Positions 13,801 through 24,184 of a stretch of DNA of 64,000 nt are shown piece by piece. The stretch lies in contig JAYXKI010000004.1 in assembly GCA_037892935.1 (NCBI GenBank), positions 620,001-684,000 of the forward strand, given 5' to 3'. This DNA comes from Phlebopus portentosus. Taxonomy: Eukaryota; Basidiomycota; Agaricomycetes; Boletales; Boletinellaceae. A model generated the notes under the pieces. The model searched no databases and was not told the origin of the DNA. It was given only the letters and a program-made list of their open reading frames with translations. The number at the start of each line of letters is the position of its first letter. Position 1 is the first letter of the stretch. The translations under genes and the position numbers were made by a program.

Positions 13801-14744
13801 GGCGGATTGACGCATGACATGTGAAAGTGTTTTTTACAAGCGGCGCATTGCACTGAGTCGATGCTTCATTTCATAAAAGTTAGCGAGATTGATAGCAAAA
13901 CGAGGACAGCACGACTTACTGTCCGCACCATTCTCCGCAAGTCTCGCAAAGACGCAGAGAATCTGTCAAGTCTGGGACAACTTCTTTCTCTGCGACGACA
14001 TACTCATAACGCGAGACGAGAACATCTCTGATATGCGATGGCACTAGAAGGAATACTCAGTATCGCATTTAACAAACGCCGGAAATTTGCAAGCCACATA
14101 CAATTCCGGATGTCAGTCGAAAGCAAGACCTCGAATTCTTTCTTGATATACGGGTCAAACAGCTTATGGAAATAGAACCGATCCGGTTTCCGTTTCCACT
14201 CCGCCAGGTTCGCAAGCTTGTCGCGATGGATGACAAAGCATTTGGCGCGAAGCTGGGTGATATCACAAATCTCGGAGTATATCGCAGCGAGGAGGAGGCG
14301 CGAGTCGGCGACGTTCCGATCGGAGACGTCGGACGGGCGGTAGTACCACGCGAGGCGCACGCGCGTATACATGCCATTCACGATGCTTTCACGACCCTTG
14401 CCCTTGTGCACTTTGAGCCCGTTACTTTGATTTGTCATATTATTAATCGAAGTGGCCAATAACCCGGCGGAACCAAAGCCAGACTTATCCTCTGGAGGGA
14501 GGAACTCCATGATACGGGCGACGGAGTATGGAGTGCCATCGCGGATGCTCCAGTTCGGGCTGCAATACACATGGTCTGTTTTGGGAAAGACGCGTCAGTG
14601 AAAAGGAAGAAGACAACAAATAAAATGATGGGAAAACAAGTCAAAATAAAACGAAAAGGAATTTAAATATAAATTATTACCGTTTACTTTGACCTTGTCG
14701 CCGTTCTTGAGCGTGATTACGATTTCCGACGCTCTGACATCCAT
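10846..14744 (-). CDS. SNT2: SNT2-like BAH/PHD/SANT chromatin protein
   Basis: A nuclear chromatin reader. In yeasts Snt2 sits in a complex with histone demethylase and deacetylase subunits (family knowledge). Minus strand, multi-exon. The start is ATG at 14744, giving MDVRASEIVITLKNGDKVKV and joining by a 5' intron to DHVYCSPNWS. Order seen: a BAH domain (14744 to about 14100), a PHD finger (about 13930-13740, CAACKKHFHMSC), an ELM2-like stretch, a SANT/Myb domain (about 12830-12650, TDREWNDEEVAAFEDG), a GATA-type zinc finger (about 12440-12310, CAACRTRESRVWWKAPKG), a second PHD with extended PHD (about 12050-11290), and a C-terminal small Cys cluster (CMACKTEC near 11000). The chain ends IIMQDA. 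I did not resolve every splice site. The domain order matches SNT2 family members. Confidence 0.88.
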
Positions 14745-15826
14745 GGAGTAAGGGTGCAATAAATGAAGGGAGAGTAAGTGAGGCTAAAGAGAGACGAGCG
14801 CCGGAAGGGGGATCAACGAGTGAGGATGATCTACGCGCGAGTGCTGCCAATTCCAGGCCCGCACTTCCTCCCAAGACAGAAAATAATACAAAACAAGAAA
14901 ATCCAGGCAAGTAAAGTCTAAACAAGTGAAAAGGCGACGCTCCCGACAGACGGACGAAAGATGAATGCCCCAAGGACAATTTTGTCAGGAGGCTCTTTCT
15001 CTCCAGCAAGTTCCAGTAGTTCAGCCTCACTACTGAAATAGGGAGACGAGCGGAGTGGGAGAGAAGTTCTACGTAAAATAAGTAAATAAGCGGAAATAAG
15101 TCCCGCGGAGAGTAAGAAGGTGGAGTGATAGAGGGGAGTGAGAGGGATGAGGGACGGGAGCAAGGAAGGATGAGAGGAGATGATGGGTGTTACAAGGCAA
15201 GGTGCAAAGTGGGACCTACAATTCTCTTTAGAGCCTATAGAGGGCAGGTCACTAGTACTCAGCTGCCAGTCTGTCTGTCCCTCCACCTCGTCTCAGAGCC
15301 ACACGAATTTATCTCTCTTTACTTATTGCCCTTCTGATGTATCAGATATCTAGCAGACCTCATGCTCTCCTAGCCTATGCCCTTCACATGATTTATTATT
15401 GCGTTGTTGGACAGATTCAGCGAGTTTTGTGTGGCGAAGAGGCGCTTGGGGGACGGTGTCGTTCCAGTTTGGGCTGTGCTGAGGCCATTTCCGTTTCCGG
15501 CCATCAGCGTAACAACGTTCCAGTGCACGGCTTCGTAGCTCAAAACAAATAATTATCAACTCTACTCGAGTGATTTTTCATCTCATTTGGGCTGGCGATC
15601 GATGTCATCTTACTGTATGGCCTTTACTATCATTTTTTGAAGCAGTGAGAAGGTTTCTGCGGGATTTGTTGCGAATAAAAGGCTCCCTACTTACTTTGTG
15701 ATGCCGAATCCCGAAATACTACGATCGAAATCGACATCGATACTGTCCTATCATCCATTCAAAAAATCCGATCTTTTACCTATGGCTCCCCCATCTTCCA
15801 CTCATTTCCTCACATGCGTATAAATT
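14745..15826. other. Intergenic region between divergent genes
   Basis: About 1.1 kb separates the minus-strand SNT2-like start from the plus-strand SET gene. It has open frames but none with recognisable protein character; probably both promoters. A TATAAAT sequence sits immediately before the ATG at 15827, too close to be the TATA box of that start. Confidence 0.45.
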
Positions 15827-17292
15827 ATGTCTCTGTCTACTCCCAACAATGAGGATGGACACGTTGGATCCAATGCTCGACACCGTCGAACGCCATCTCT
15901 ACCCGAGAACTCCGCCCCACTCCTCCGACTCAGACACTCGCCGGATAGCGGGTTCGGCGTCTTTGCATCTCAATTAATTCAATCGGGCACTCGGATCCTG
16001 GAGAGTGAGGACGGGCCAGCTATATACGTGATCTACCGTGTATTCCGCAAGGAAGTCTGTGCCTGGTGTTTCCGCTATGATCAAGGCAGAAATTGGAAAA
16101 TCCGATTTCCGTATGAGTCATTTGTTGGTGCTCAGAGAGATGGCGGAGGCGGCCCAGGCCCAGGAGTGGTGTTCTGCCGCGAGGAGTGCAGAGACGCGTG
16201 GAAAGAGGAGTACGGTGAGGTAGGAATTGAGGCATATGCAGCCGTGGAGACCTTTGTGCAGAAACAGGCTCGGTGTAGAGGATGGTCGGTCGAGATTTCT
16301 GATTCTAACTCTGAGGAGAATGACGATAAGGTGCCGAGTACGAGTGAGATTGAAGAGGTGCGTGAGTGTAATCTGATTTGTCGCAGCCTCGTACGTACAA
16401 CAAGGTCTTTCAATTTGCATATCGTATATTTTCGCGGACTCTGAACGTCGAATGAGGAATACTAAACGTATTTCTGTCCATATCCTCATTGAATCATATT
16501 TAAAATTCATCTCGAGCCTCTGCTGACAGACTATAGGCATGGAAATCCGCTGAAGAACAAGCCTCCCTCATCCAAAGCCTACGACTATATTCCTCAAGCT
16601 CTCCGCTTCCAAACTCTTCATCACTCGTCAAACCCAATCGACCTTCCAAATTCCAAAAGCAGGCCCTCGCGCAAGCCATAGGTCAGCCCATCTCCAACAC
16701 GGACATACTCTTCTTCCTTCTAAGCGGCGTCCTCTGCGCTTCCTCCTCTTCTCATTCTCCATCATGGCGAGCCCTTCTCACGCTCAATCCCTCTCTTCAT
16801 GCCATCTATGCGAACGCGAATATTCTACGCCAAATAACCTCCACACTTCTCCACCTCACAGCAGTCCTTCCGACCCGACTGCTTTCATACGTAAGTCGCG
16901 AGACATTCGAAGCCGTCTTAGCGCGCGACGTCGCAAATAGTTTTGGCATCTGGAGTAAACGAGAAGAAGCGCAATGCGAATTGAATGCCTCGTCTTCGGA
17001 TATGCAGGAAGGCGCAGAGATGCTAGGCTACGGGATTTGGCCTATCGCTTCCTTCTTCAATCACTCCTGCGAACCCAACGTCGCTAGGCGTCGTATCGGT
17101 AGGAGATGGATCTTCACCTCTGCCAGAGAAATATCCAAGAACGAAGAGTTGTGCATAAGCTATATCCGTGGTGAAGAGAACGCGTCGAACTTGACGGAGA
17201 GACGGAAGCGGTTAAGGAACGCGTGGGGTTTTGAGTGCCGGTGCGTGAAGTGTGTACACGAGGAAGAGAATCAAGGTGTACACGATGAATAG
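15827..17292 (+). CDS. SET-domain protein, SMYD/SET5-like, 428 aa
   Basis: A putative protein-lysine methyltransferase. Two exons, 15827-16357 and 16537-17292, sum to 1287 nt (429 codons). The N-terminus has the split-SET start (RLRHSPDSGFGVFASQLI), then a Cys-poor MYND-like insert (CAWC and FCREEC). The second exon holds the catalytic part: NSFGIW, then GYGIWPIASFFNHSCEPNV (the NHSCxPN motif that binds S-adenosylmethionine), then ELCISYI, and a post-SET cluster CRCVKC near the C-terminus. The substrate cannot be told from sequence. The gene ends 61 bp from the convergent cofactor B gene. Confidence 0.85.
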
Positions 17293-17353
17293 ATTTTCAC
17301 GTCGATTCATACGAAATAGACTTGTAGCAGCATTCAAATCTTGTTGAGAATTT

Positions 17354-18199
17354 TCACATTTCTTCGAGTTCCTCTTCCAGATCGATAGGTGGGAAGTCTC
17401 CGACTCGGACTTTCTCGGGTCGCACGAAACCACCGTACGGAGCTGGGCAAGAGAAATACCGTTTTCCATTCACGCTGATCCAATCTAATCAGAATGCAAA
17501 GAGACACGAAGGAAAACAGTAAATGGTCGTACGATCCGTCATTCTTTCCGACAGGTTCATCATACTGCACACCAGCCCACACGCCCGTCTTGTTCCCAAA
17601 CTCTGTCGGGCCAACGAACTGAATAACTCCACGTTTCGCAATCCCACCTTCCGTCGTTGGTTCCACTTCACATCTCTGACCCACTTCAATACCAACATAC
17701 GCTTCTGAGGGACTTGGATGAGCCGCCGATTCGGATTGATCGGACGAGGCAAAACGCCCAAGCTTATTGCGTTGCTTGTATGCAAGGACCGAGTCCTGTC
17801 TTCTCGCATATTCCGCCTCGGAGATCTCGAACTTCTCCACTTGAGAGACGTCTGTGAATTGTCCTGTCATCGAGGCACCTGGTGGGCTCGTATCTTCCAC
17901 CTTGAAGTGAAAAACTACATGAACACCAAAGCCGCGCATGAACGGGAGGTGTTACGCACCTTTAGCACTTGCCAATCCCGTACACTATAAAACCCGAGTA
18001 GTCGATTGTCATCATCAAGCGTAGCCACAACAGAAGCATCCCCTTCAGAATTTTTCACAGAAATCCGCTGCGCCGAAACTGGGATCCCAGTGATAGGCTC
18101 AAGCTTCGTCTTGAGTTGTTGTACGGTGAGATGTAAGTCAAACCGTCGCTCCGAACGCGTGTCCGGCGAGACGACGAAAACTGTAACGGTTCCAGACAT
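17354..18199 (-). CDS. TBCB: Tubulin-folding cofactor B (ubiquitin-like + CAP-Gly), 242 aa
   Basis: Cytosolic cofactor that handles alpha-tubulin in the tubulin folding pathway (family knowledge). Three exons, 17960-18199, 17533-17900 and 17354-17474, sum to 729 nt. Residues 1-85 form a ubiquitin-like domain ([20 protein letters not shown]). The middle is a helical linker ([18 protein letters not shown]). The C-terminal CAP-Gly domain runs from [20 protein letters not shown] through [20 protein letters not shown] to [10 protein letters not shown]. The chain ends EELEEM, an acidic terminus like the D-E-I/M end of the family. Length and order fit cofactor B, not another CAP-Gly protein. Confidence 0.92.
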
Positions 18200-18471
18200 T
18201 TTCGCTGAGTTTCTTATAGCTCAGATGCTATAAAAAACGAGAGAAAGAAATATGATCGACTAAATCTGCGGAAGAAGCTGATCAGTCAGAGATTGCAAGG
18301 CGCCTTTGTTTGCCTATGTTTTCGTCGATCTCCATAGTGATCGGCACGATTGTCTCAGTAAAGTTGTGTATTTGTGAAAAGAAAGATGCGTACGTACGTC
18401 TCAGACCTTCCCTCTAGGAGCTCGGGTTGGGTTGTTCCCTTCCACTAACATACATACACTTCCCATCCTCG

Positions 18472-19486
18472 ATGTCGAAATTACTGACGTATCCTCTTGA
18501 TGAATTTCATCTACCCTCAGGAGGTATCATACTCAAATCCTCAGATGGCGTTGAGTTCAAAGTGTACAAGAACATACTCACGCTCGGCTCGACTTTCTTC
18601 GAGACAATGTTCAGCCTCCCTCAGCCGCCGGACTCGTATAGTGGGGATTCATCAAAGCCCATAGCGGAAGACCATACAACTGAAACGCAAGTTATTGACG
18701 TGACGGAATCAAGCGCAACAGTCGACCAGCTCCTACGTTGTATCTGCCCTACTCCCTCACCCTCGTTTCGCGGCATTTCTGATGACGGCGAAATTACAAA
18801 GGAACAGGAATTTATTAAAGGGATAGAACCTATTTTGGGCGCGGCGCTGAAGTATGACGTGCAAACCGTTGTCAACAAACTGTGTGCGTTGATGCTGGAC
18901 GCGGCGGAGAGGACACGTCCTAACGGTCATCTTCGTCACGATACTCTTGCTGTTCGAGTTTATGCGTTAGCCTGCCAATTCGGGCTGAAAGAAGTAGCAC
19001 GTCGGGCTGCGCATATAGCTCTCAAAGGGCGTGTCGCAGGCATCTTTATCGAGGATTTCCGCAAGATATCTGCAGCTCAGTACTTCGCACTTGTGACATT
19101 TCAAGACAAGATATCCAAAATTATGAGCAAAGCAGTACAAGACAGTTGTCATTCATCACATGTCAAATGTAATACCTGTGGAGGTTCGGAAGGAAGCGCC
19201 ACATCTGTTGCTCGTTGGTGGACTTCCTGGATCGATCACGCACGTAGTACCGTAGTCGAGTCGCCAGCAAGCGAAGAGATATACTCAGCAAGTCTCCTTA
19301 GGCATGTGTATTCAAGGCCATATGACTGTTCCGTCTGCAAGGACGTCTGGAGGAGATTTCCTTTGGTTTCCCAGCCATTGAAGGATAAATTGAAGGAAGC
19401 AATTGCCGAGGTACGCTACGTGGACCGAAATCTTGTTAACTGTGCTGACATTTTTTTAGAACGACATTGACCTCAGTGAAATTTAG
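18472..19486 (+). CDS. BTB/POZ domain protein, copy 1, 321 aa
   Basis: Two exons, 18472-19410 and 19460-19486, sum to 966 nt; the second codes only NDIDLSEI. The BTB fold starts at about residue 15 (GIILKSSDGVEFKVYKNILT, then FFETMF). The C-terminal half has a conserved LKEVARRAAHIALKGRVAG-type helix and a CxxC..CxxC-like set (CNTCGG, CSVCKD). Such genes are strongly expanded in Agaricomycetes; the partner is unknown. Closely similar to copy 2 in length, intron position and terminal peptide, so a tandem duplicate. The ATG at 18472 aligns with the start of copy 2. Confidence 0.85.
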
Positions 19487-20213
19487 CAACAGTTTCCCCT
19501 TTCGTCTATAACATCGTGGCTTGATCCAGTCTCGGCATCAATGAAAATGATGTTCTCAACAGTAGTCCCATAGCCTGTTTGGAAGGTCGATCTTCTCCAC
19601 TCGGAGGGGTGTGCACCGAGTTTTCTTGTGAACGGGAATCCAAGCAGGCCTTTCTTCTACATCAGCAGTTTACCATTATTAAACCTACTGCACGGTCCCT
19701 TAAAACCCGTTGTTTCCAATTTGGAACGGCAAGTTGGATTAGGTACGTCGATGCATCAAACATTAGCATTACCAAGAGTCTGCCGAGTCTGCATCGCAAA
19801 TCTGATAGTTCTCTATGCCGAGGATCCAAAGTGATATTCTGTTTCCTTCAAGTATATACAACCCAGGGCTCAAGAGACTCGGAGAGACGTTGTACAAAGA
19901 CGGGGTTCCCTAGCTTTGAATATCGTTTCGGGCTGCTGCACCATAAGACGCAACTCACACAAGTCGGTCAGACGACATTGAATGAAGAAATTTGAATGCC
20001 ATGACTATTCCGTACCAGATCTATTGGATTCAACTCTTCAAGAAGCAACAGAATCTTTTTGTTTACCATTTCGTCGATCTTCCGCGAAGATCATTGATCG
20101 GCAACCTGTTTCGGGTCTTCCATGTTGAGCCACGCAGAACAGACTGAAACAGTTACGGTGAAACAACATGTCTGCAAGTTGCTCTCTTCACTAGGATACA
20201 GACAAAACACTCC
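19487..20213. other. Intergenic between BTB copies
   Basis: About 730 nt with frames of moderate length but no protein character I recognise; presumably the 3' UTR of copy 1 and the promoter of copy 2. Confidence 0.45.
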
Positions 20214-21229
20214 ATGTCAGTCCTACCTACCTATCCATTAGACGGGTTTCATTTGCGGCCAGAACCTATCATACTCAAGTCCTCAGACGGAGTCGAGTTC
20301 AAGGTGTACACGAACATACTGGCACTTGCATCACCTTACTTCAACACGATGTTCAATCACCCTCAGCCATCCGAGTCGAAGGACTGCGAACCTTCGAAGA
20401 TTTTAGCAGAAGACCCTACTTGTGTCCAAGTTATCGAGCTACCGGAGTTAGGCACGACTCTCGACCATCTTCTGCGTCTCGTCTACCCAATCCCTCCTCC
20501 TCCTTTTCCTGGCATGTCTGAGTCTGGCGAACTCACGAACTCTGAAGAATTTGTCAAGGCACTGGAGCCTGTTTTAGCTGCGGCACTCAAGTACGACATA
20601 AAGCTCGTTTTCGAGAAACTGTGCGCGAGCCTGCTGGATGCGGCGGAGAAAACGTATCCGGATGGGCGTGCGATTCACGATACTCTTGCGGTTCGCGTCT
20701 ACACGATCGCATGCCTGTATAGATTGAAGGAAATAGCTCGTCGGGCTGCACATGTATCTTTGAAAGGACGTATCATCGGTGTTTTTTTCGAGGATTTCCG
20801 CAAGATAAATGCAGCTCAGTATTTCGCCCTTGTAAATTTTCATCGCAAAATGGTGAGCACTATGGAAAACGCCGTGGAAAATAGCGATGGTTGGGCCTAT
20901 CCACACGTCAAATGCAAAAGCTGTGGACGATACACTGACGATGTTGCTATCTGGTGGCTCAACTGGTCTGAGCGAGCACGCCCTATCATAGTCGAATCAC
21001 CAACAAGCGAGGAAGTATTCTCAGCAAGATTTCTCAGCGATATGTATTTGAAGGCGAACGTGTGTCGCTCGGCCCAATGCTCTCAGATCTCAGCGAAATG
21101 GGACGCCATTACGAAACTGATCAAGGAAAAGATGAACGAAGCGATTGATAAGGCACGTTGCACAAGTTTGGATCTTGTATGCTGTAATAACATGCGCTTT
21201 AGGAGGACATTGATCTCAGTGAAATCTAA
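20214..21229 (+). CDS. BTB/POZ domain protein, copy 2, 321 aa
   Basis: Paralogue of the gene just upstream, same strand and same two-exon plan: 20214-21152 and 21203-21229, 966 nt. The BTB domain is IILKSSDGVEFKVYTNILAL then YFNTMF; the C-terminal half has LKEIARRAAHVSLKG and CKSCGR. The final exon codes EDIDLSEI, matching copy 1. The joining intron has donor AAG|GCACGT, so it is a GC-AG intron: reading through instead replaces the conserved tail with unrelated sequence. Function unknown; BTB domains mediate dimerisation or cullin binding in general. Confidence 0.84.
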
Positions 21230-22228
21230 CACCATTCAACGCACCTGTTGCCGGGAATCCGTATAACCGTGATTAAATCCAATTCTCAGCGTTAGCGTGG
21301 GGTTGTACTTTCCTCTTATAAACTCTGTGGCTTTGATGTCGCAGGACTGCAATTATGTCTTAGCATTTACCAATAGGTCCATCCCGTCTTGCCTTGAAGT
21401 GGGGAATATTTGTTCAGTCACTGATCCTGCCCAACGTGCCTGTCAGTGCTGTGTCCTGTTGGATATTTTGTAGGTGAGATTTCCACTGCAAGGTGAGGTC
21501 GCTGTTTTTTTTTGCATGATGTTATCTGGACTGGAGATGATGTATTTACTAACCCTTCGCAGCCTCTGCTATGATAGACTGAGAGAAATCAATTCCTCGC
21601 TAAGGGCGCCCTTGGCAGGCGGTAGCCATTGGCACCCATGGAGGCAATTAACATACACGTAGCCAAGCGAGCGGCGAGCGACTGCATTGTGATGAACACG
21701 GATGGTGTAAAGGGCGTAGAAAAGAAGAGCAGCAGTGCATAAGTACCGAAACTTCCGCCCGCCCGTGCCAGAAAGATTTGAAACCGCATCTCACCATCGT
21801 TGTTATGTGTGCACTATCGGAGGACCAGCTGAAGGGGAGGTCCTATGAATAAAAACAACTGGGAAAGTATGTGACACATGCAGACGCACCTCAGCCGACG
21901 AAAGAACGGTGCTGCCTGGGAGAATGATCAATAAAGGCTTTTGTCACCGTTGCCTGCCTAGTCAGTGGTGCTCCAAATGGTGCATAATGCAGTTATATCT
22001 CAGACTGGGTAGTGAGGAATTTACGAAACGAACGCGCCACTCACTTGATCTTATTTATGTCATTTTCAGAGTCTCATTAGTCCAGTTCATGACGATGTGT
22101 TGCACATTTGTCACGGAGTATTGTATTTTATATGTGATTCATGGACAAAAAATTGTGATGGATAAAACACAGATTGGTTTCCTTACAGACCACACGAATC
22201 AGTGCAGTGTGTGTATTGACTAGTGAGA
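21230..22228. other. Intergenic flank up to the Helitron end
   Basis: Host flank between BTB copy 2 and the Helitron terminus. Only short frames without recognisable protein character. Confidence 0.45.
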
Positions 22229-22262
22229 CTAGCAGGTAGCGCCACGTGTTGTGCAACACGTG
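22229..22262 (-). repeat. Helitron 3' terminal hairpin and CTAG
   Basis: On the minus strand: CACGTGTTGCACAACACGTG (9-bp arms, 2-nt loop), spacer GCGCTACCTG, then CTAG, then T. This is the canonical Helitron 3' layout: a subterminal hairpin about 10 nt before CTRR, inserted 5' of a T. Confidence 0.72.
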
Positions 22263-22552
22263 ACGATGGAAACGATTCCGGGTTTTCCCGATCACGGGAC
22301 GTTTTCAAAATTTTTTGATTTTTAAATCGACGATGAAAAAGGACGACTTTCAAAAATCTCCGTTAAGGCAGTTTTGATTAGTAACGACACTGGAGACAAA
22401 AGAAAGAAAAAAATTCCAGAGGAAAGGCGGAAGGCATGTGAGATGCAGAGTGTACACGGCGAAGTCCATTTTGCCATGTGGTTTTGAAACAAGAGCTCTT
22501 CATTCGAAACAAGTCCAGAGTGCCATTACTAGCGCAAGATATTCCAATGAGA

Positions 22553-23732
22553 CTAATGAATAGTGCTAAGTGACATTGAAGCAGTTACAATAGAGGAAGG
22601 ATTAATGTTAGAGCGGGAGCGCCGATATCGAGAAGCAATGGCGAAGAGAGTTTTCGCAAAATTAAAAAGTGGGAGAAGTAAAAGGAACAAAGGAAATATT
22701 TGTCCAAAAGTCCATGAAGAAATAGACTGAGAAGAGTCGGAGGGACTGTCTGGAAGAAATTGAGCATTTTTGATGAGATACTCTGTGAATATAACAGATG
22801 AGATTGAATTGAAGAGAGAAAGGATGAAGAACAATAAATTGATGGAAGGGAACGGAGTCGCTCGCCATTGATGGGAAGAATTAGTATTGGGTAAGACAAA
22901 AGGAGGTGTGGAATCGGATGTGATTGGACGAAATGTAGTATTGAGATTGAAATCAGTGGAAGGAGGAGTAAAAATGAGACGCTTTATATCTACAAACGTG
23001 ATTGAAGTAAAAACAAGACAAATAATGGAAATTAAAACAAGGAAACAATTGCGACCGGTGTGAAGGATACGGATAGAAGAAAAAACAAACATAATCGAGT
23101 TGGAGTTGCATAGTGGAGCGGATCCGAAGTTTTCGACTGAGATCGAGATCCATAGACAAAGCACGAAGAAAAAATATGTGTGAAGGACGAAGATGATTTC
23201 CAGTTCCAGACGGATTTTTTTTTTGAGTAGACTGTAAGAAGCCATACCCATAAAAGACGCGAACCAGGCTGGTGAGATAAGATACAGGACGATCACTGCA
23301 TCCTGCAAAGATATCGAAGGATCTGAAGATCTGCCGAGAATAATGGTTGTCGAAGTCAGAGCAAGATTAGTCACTATGATGGTCGATATGCTAACGACGA
23401 TATCGTCAATTGAGTTATAAAAGCAAAAAATCCATGCTTCATGATGTAGGTCAGTATTGGCAATCGAATTATAAAAAAAGGCGCCATTGACCGAGAATCT
23501 GTAGTTGAACATAGTAAGATACTCTGACTCCGATTCCAGCTATGTCAGTGTTCATCTGATTGTTTTTTAGTACGACGCCACTTTGTAGTCGTATTGACGA
23601 ACCGTCGGATTGGAACCATGCATGTAGCAAAGGCAAGTTGTCGGATCTGGAGTTGTTAAGGCGCAGGATGACATTTTTTCGAGTAGAAGTTGTGTTTGGG
23701 AAAAACAAAGGTTCAGTACAGGATTTATACAT
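22553..23732 (-). CDS. Multi-pass membrane protein of an Agaricomycete family, 374 aa
   Basis: Two exons, 23492-23732 and 22553-23436, sum to 1125 nt. The 55-nt intron has a CTGAC branch site and restores frame between YVQLQIL and AWIFCFYNSIDDIV. Residues 55-75 carry NTDIAGIGVRVSYYVQ, a pattern I associate with a large uncharacterised membrane protein family of mushrooms. About seven hydrophobic segments follow, with TNLALTSTTIILG and DAVIVLYLISPAW among them. Function unknown. It lies between the transposase frame and the Helitron 3' hairpin, same strand, so it looks like cargo. The frame is intact although the transposase is not. Confidence 0.65.
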
Positions 23733-24122
23733 ATGTACGAGCGGTGTAGTTCACTGCAATAACAAGGCGTCTTTTTGATTGATCACATCCTACGTCAAGA
23801 GGAATGGAAGGGAAGCAGGGGAATGAAGGAAGACAAAAAATACCGTTCCATCATTGGGACGGATCGTTCTAGGTGCTTCAGTGTGAAGAGAAATTCGGAT
23901 CATGTTCTATGGATGTATACTTGTAAGATCCAGTTGCATAGAATTTCAGCGGCGGAAGATGATGTAGTTACGGAGACATTATTCCCATGTAAGCCGTAGG
24001 CTTCTGCTTTAAATTTGTACTCGTACATACACACAAGTATATAAACATGGGTTGGATGAGAAAATTGATAAGAAACGTGTGTTGATATATCAAAGATGCG
24101 AAATAAGAATGTGTCGTAAATG

Positions 24123-24160
24123 TTCCCACAGCCAAAGATGCGCATTTTTGAGCATGGGAC
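24123..24160 (+). repeat. 38-nt stem-loop element, copy 1
   Basis: Begins TTCCCACA, has core TGCGCATTTTTGAGC and ends CATGGGAC. Most diverged of three copies; the outer stem keeps TCCCA/TGGGA. It overlaps sequence just beyond the transposase frame. Confidence 0.45.
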
Positions 24161-24184
24161 GATATTTCCAAATGGGGTTTACAG

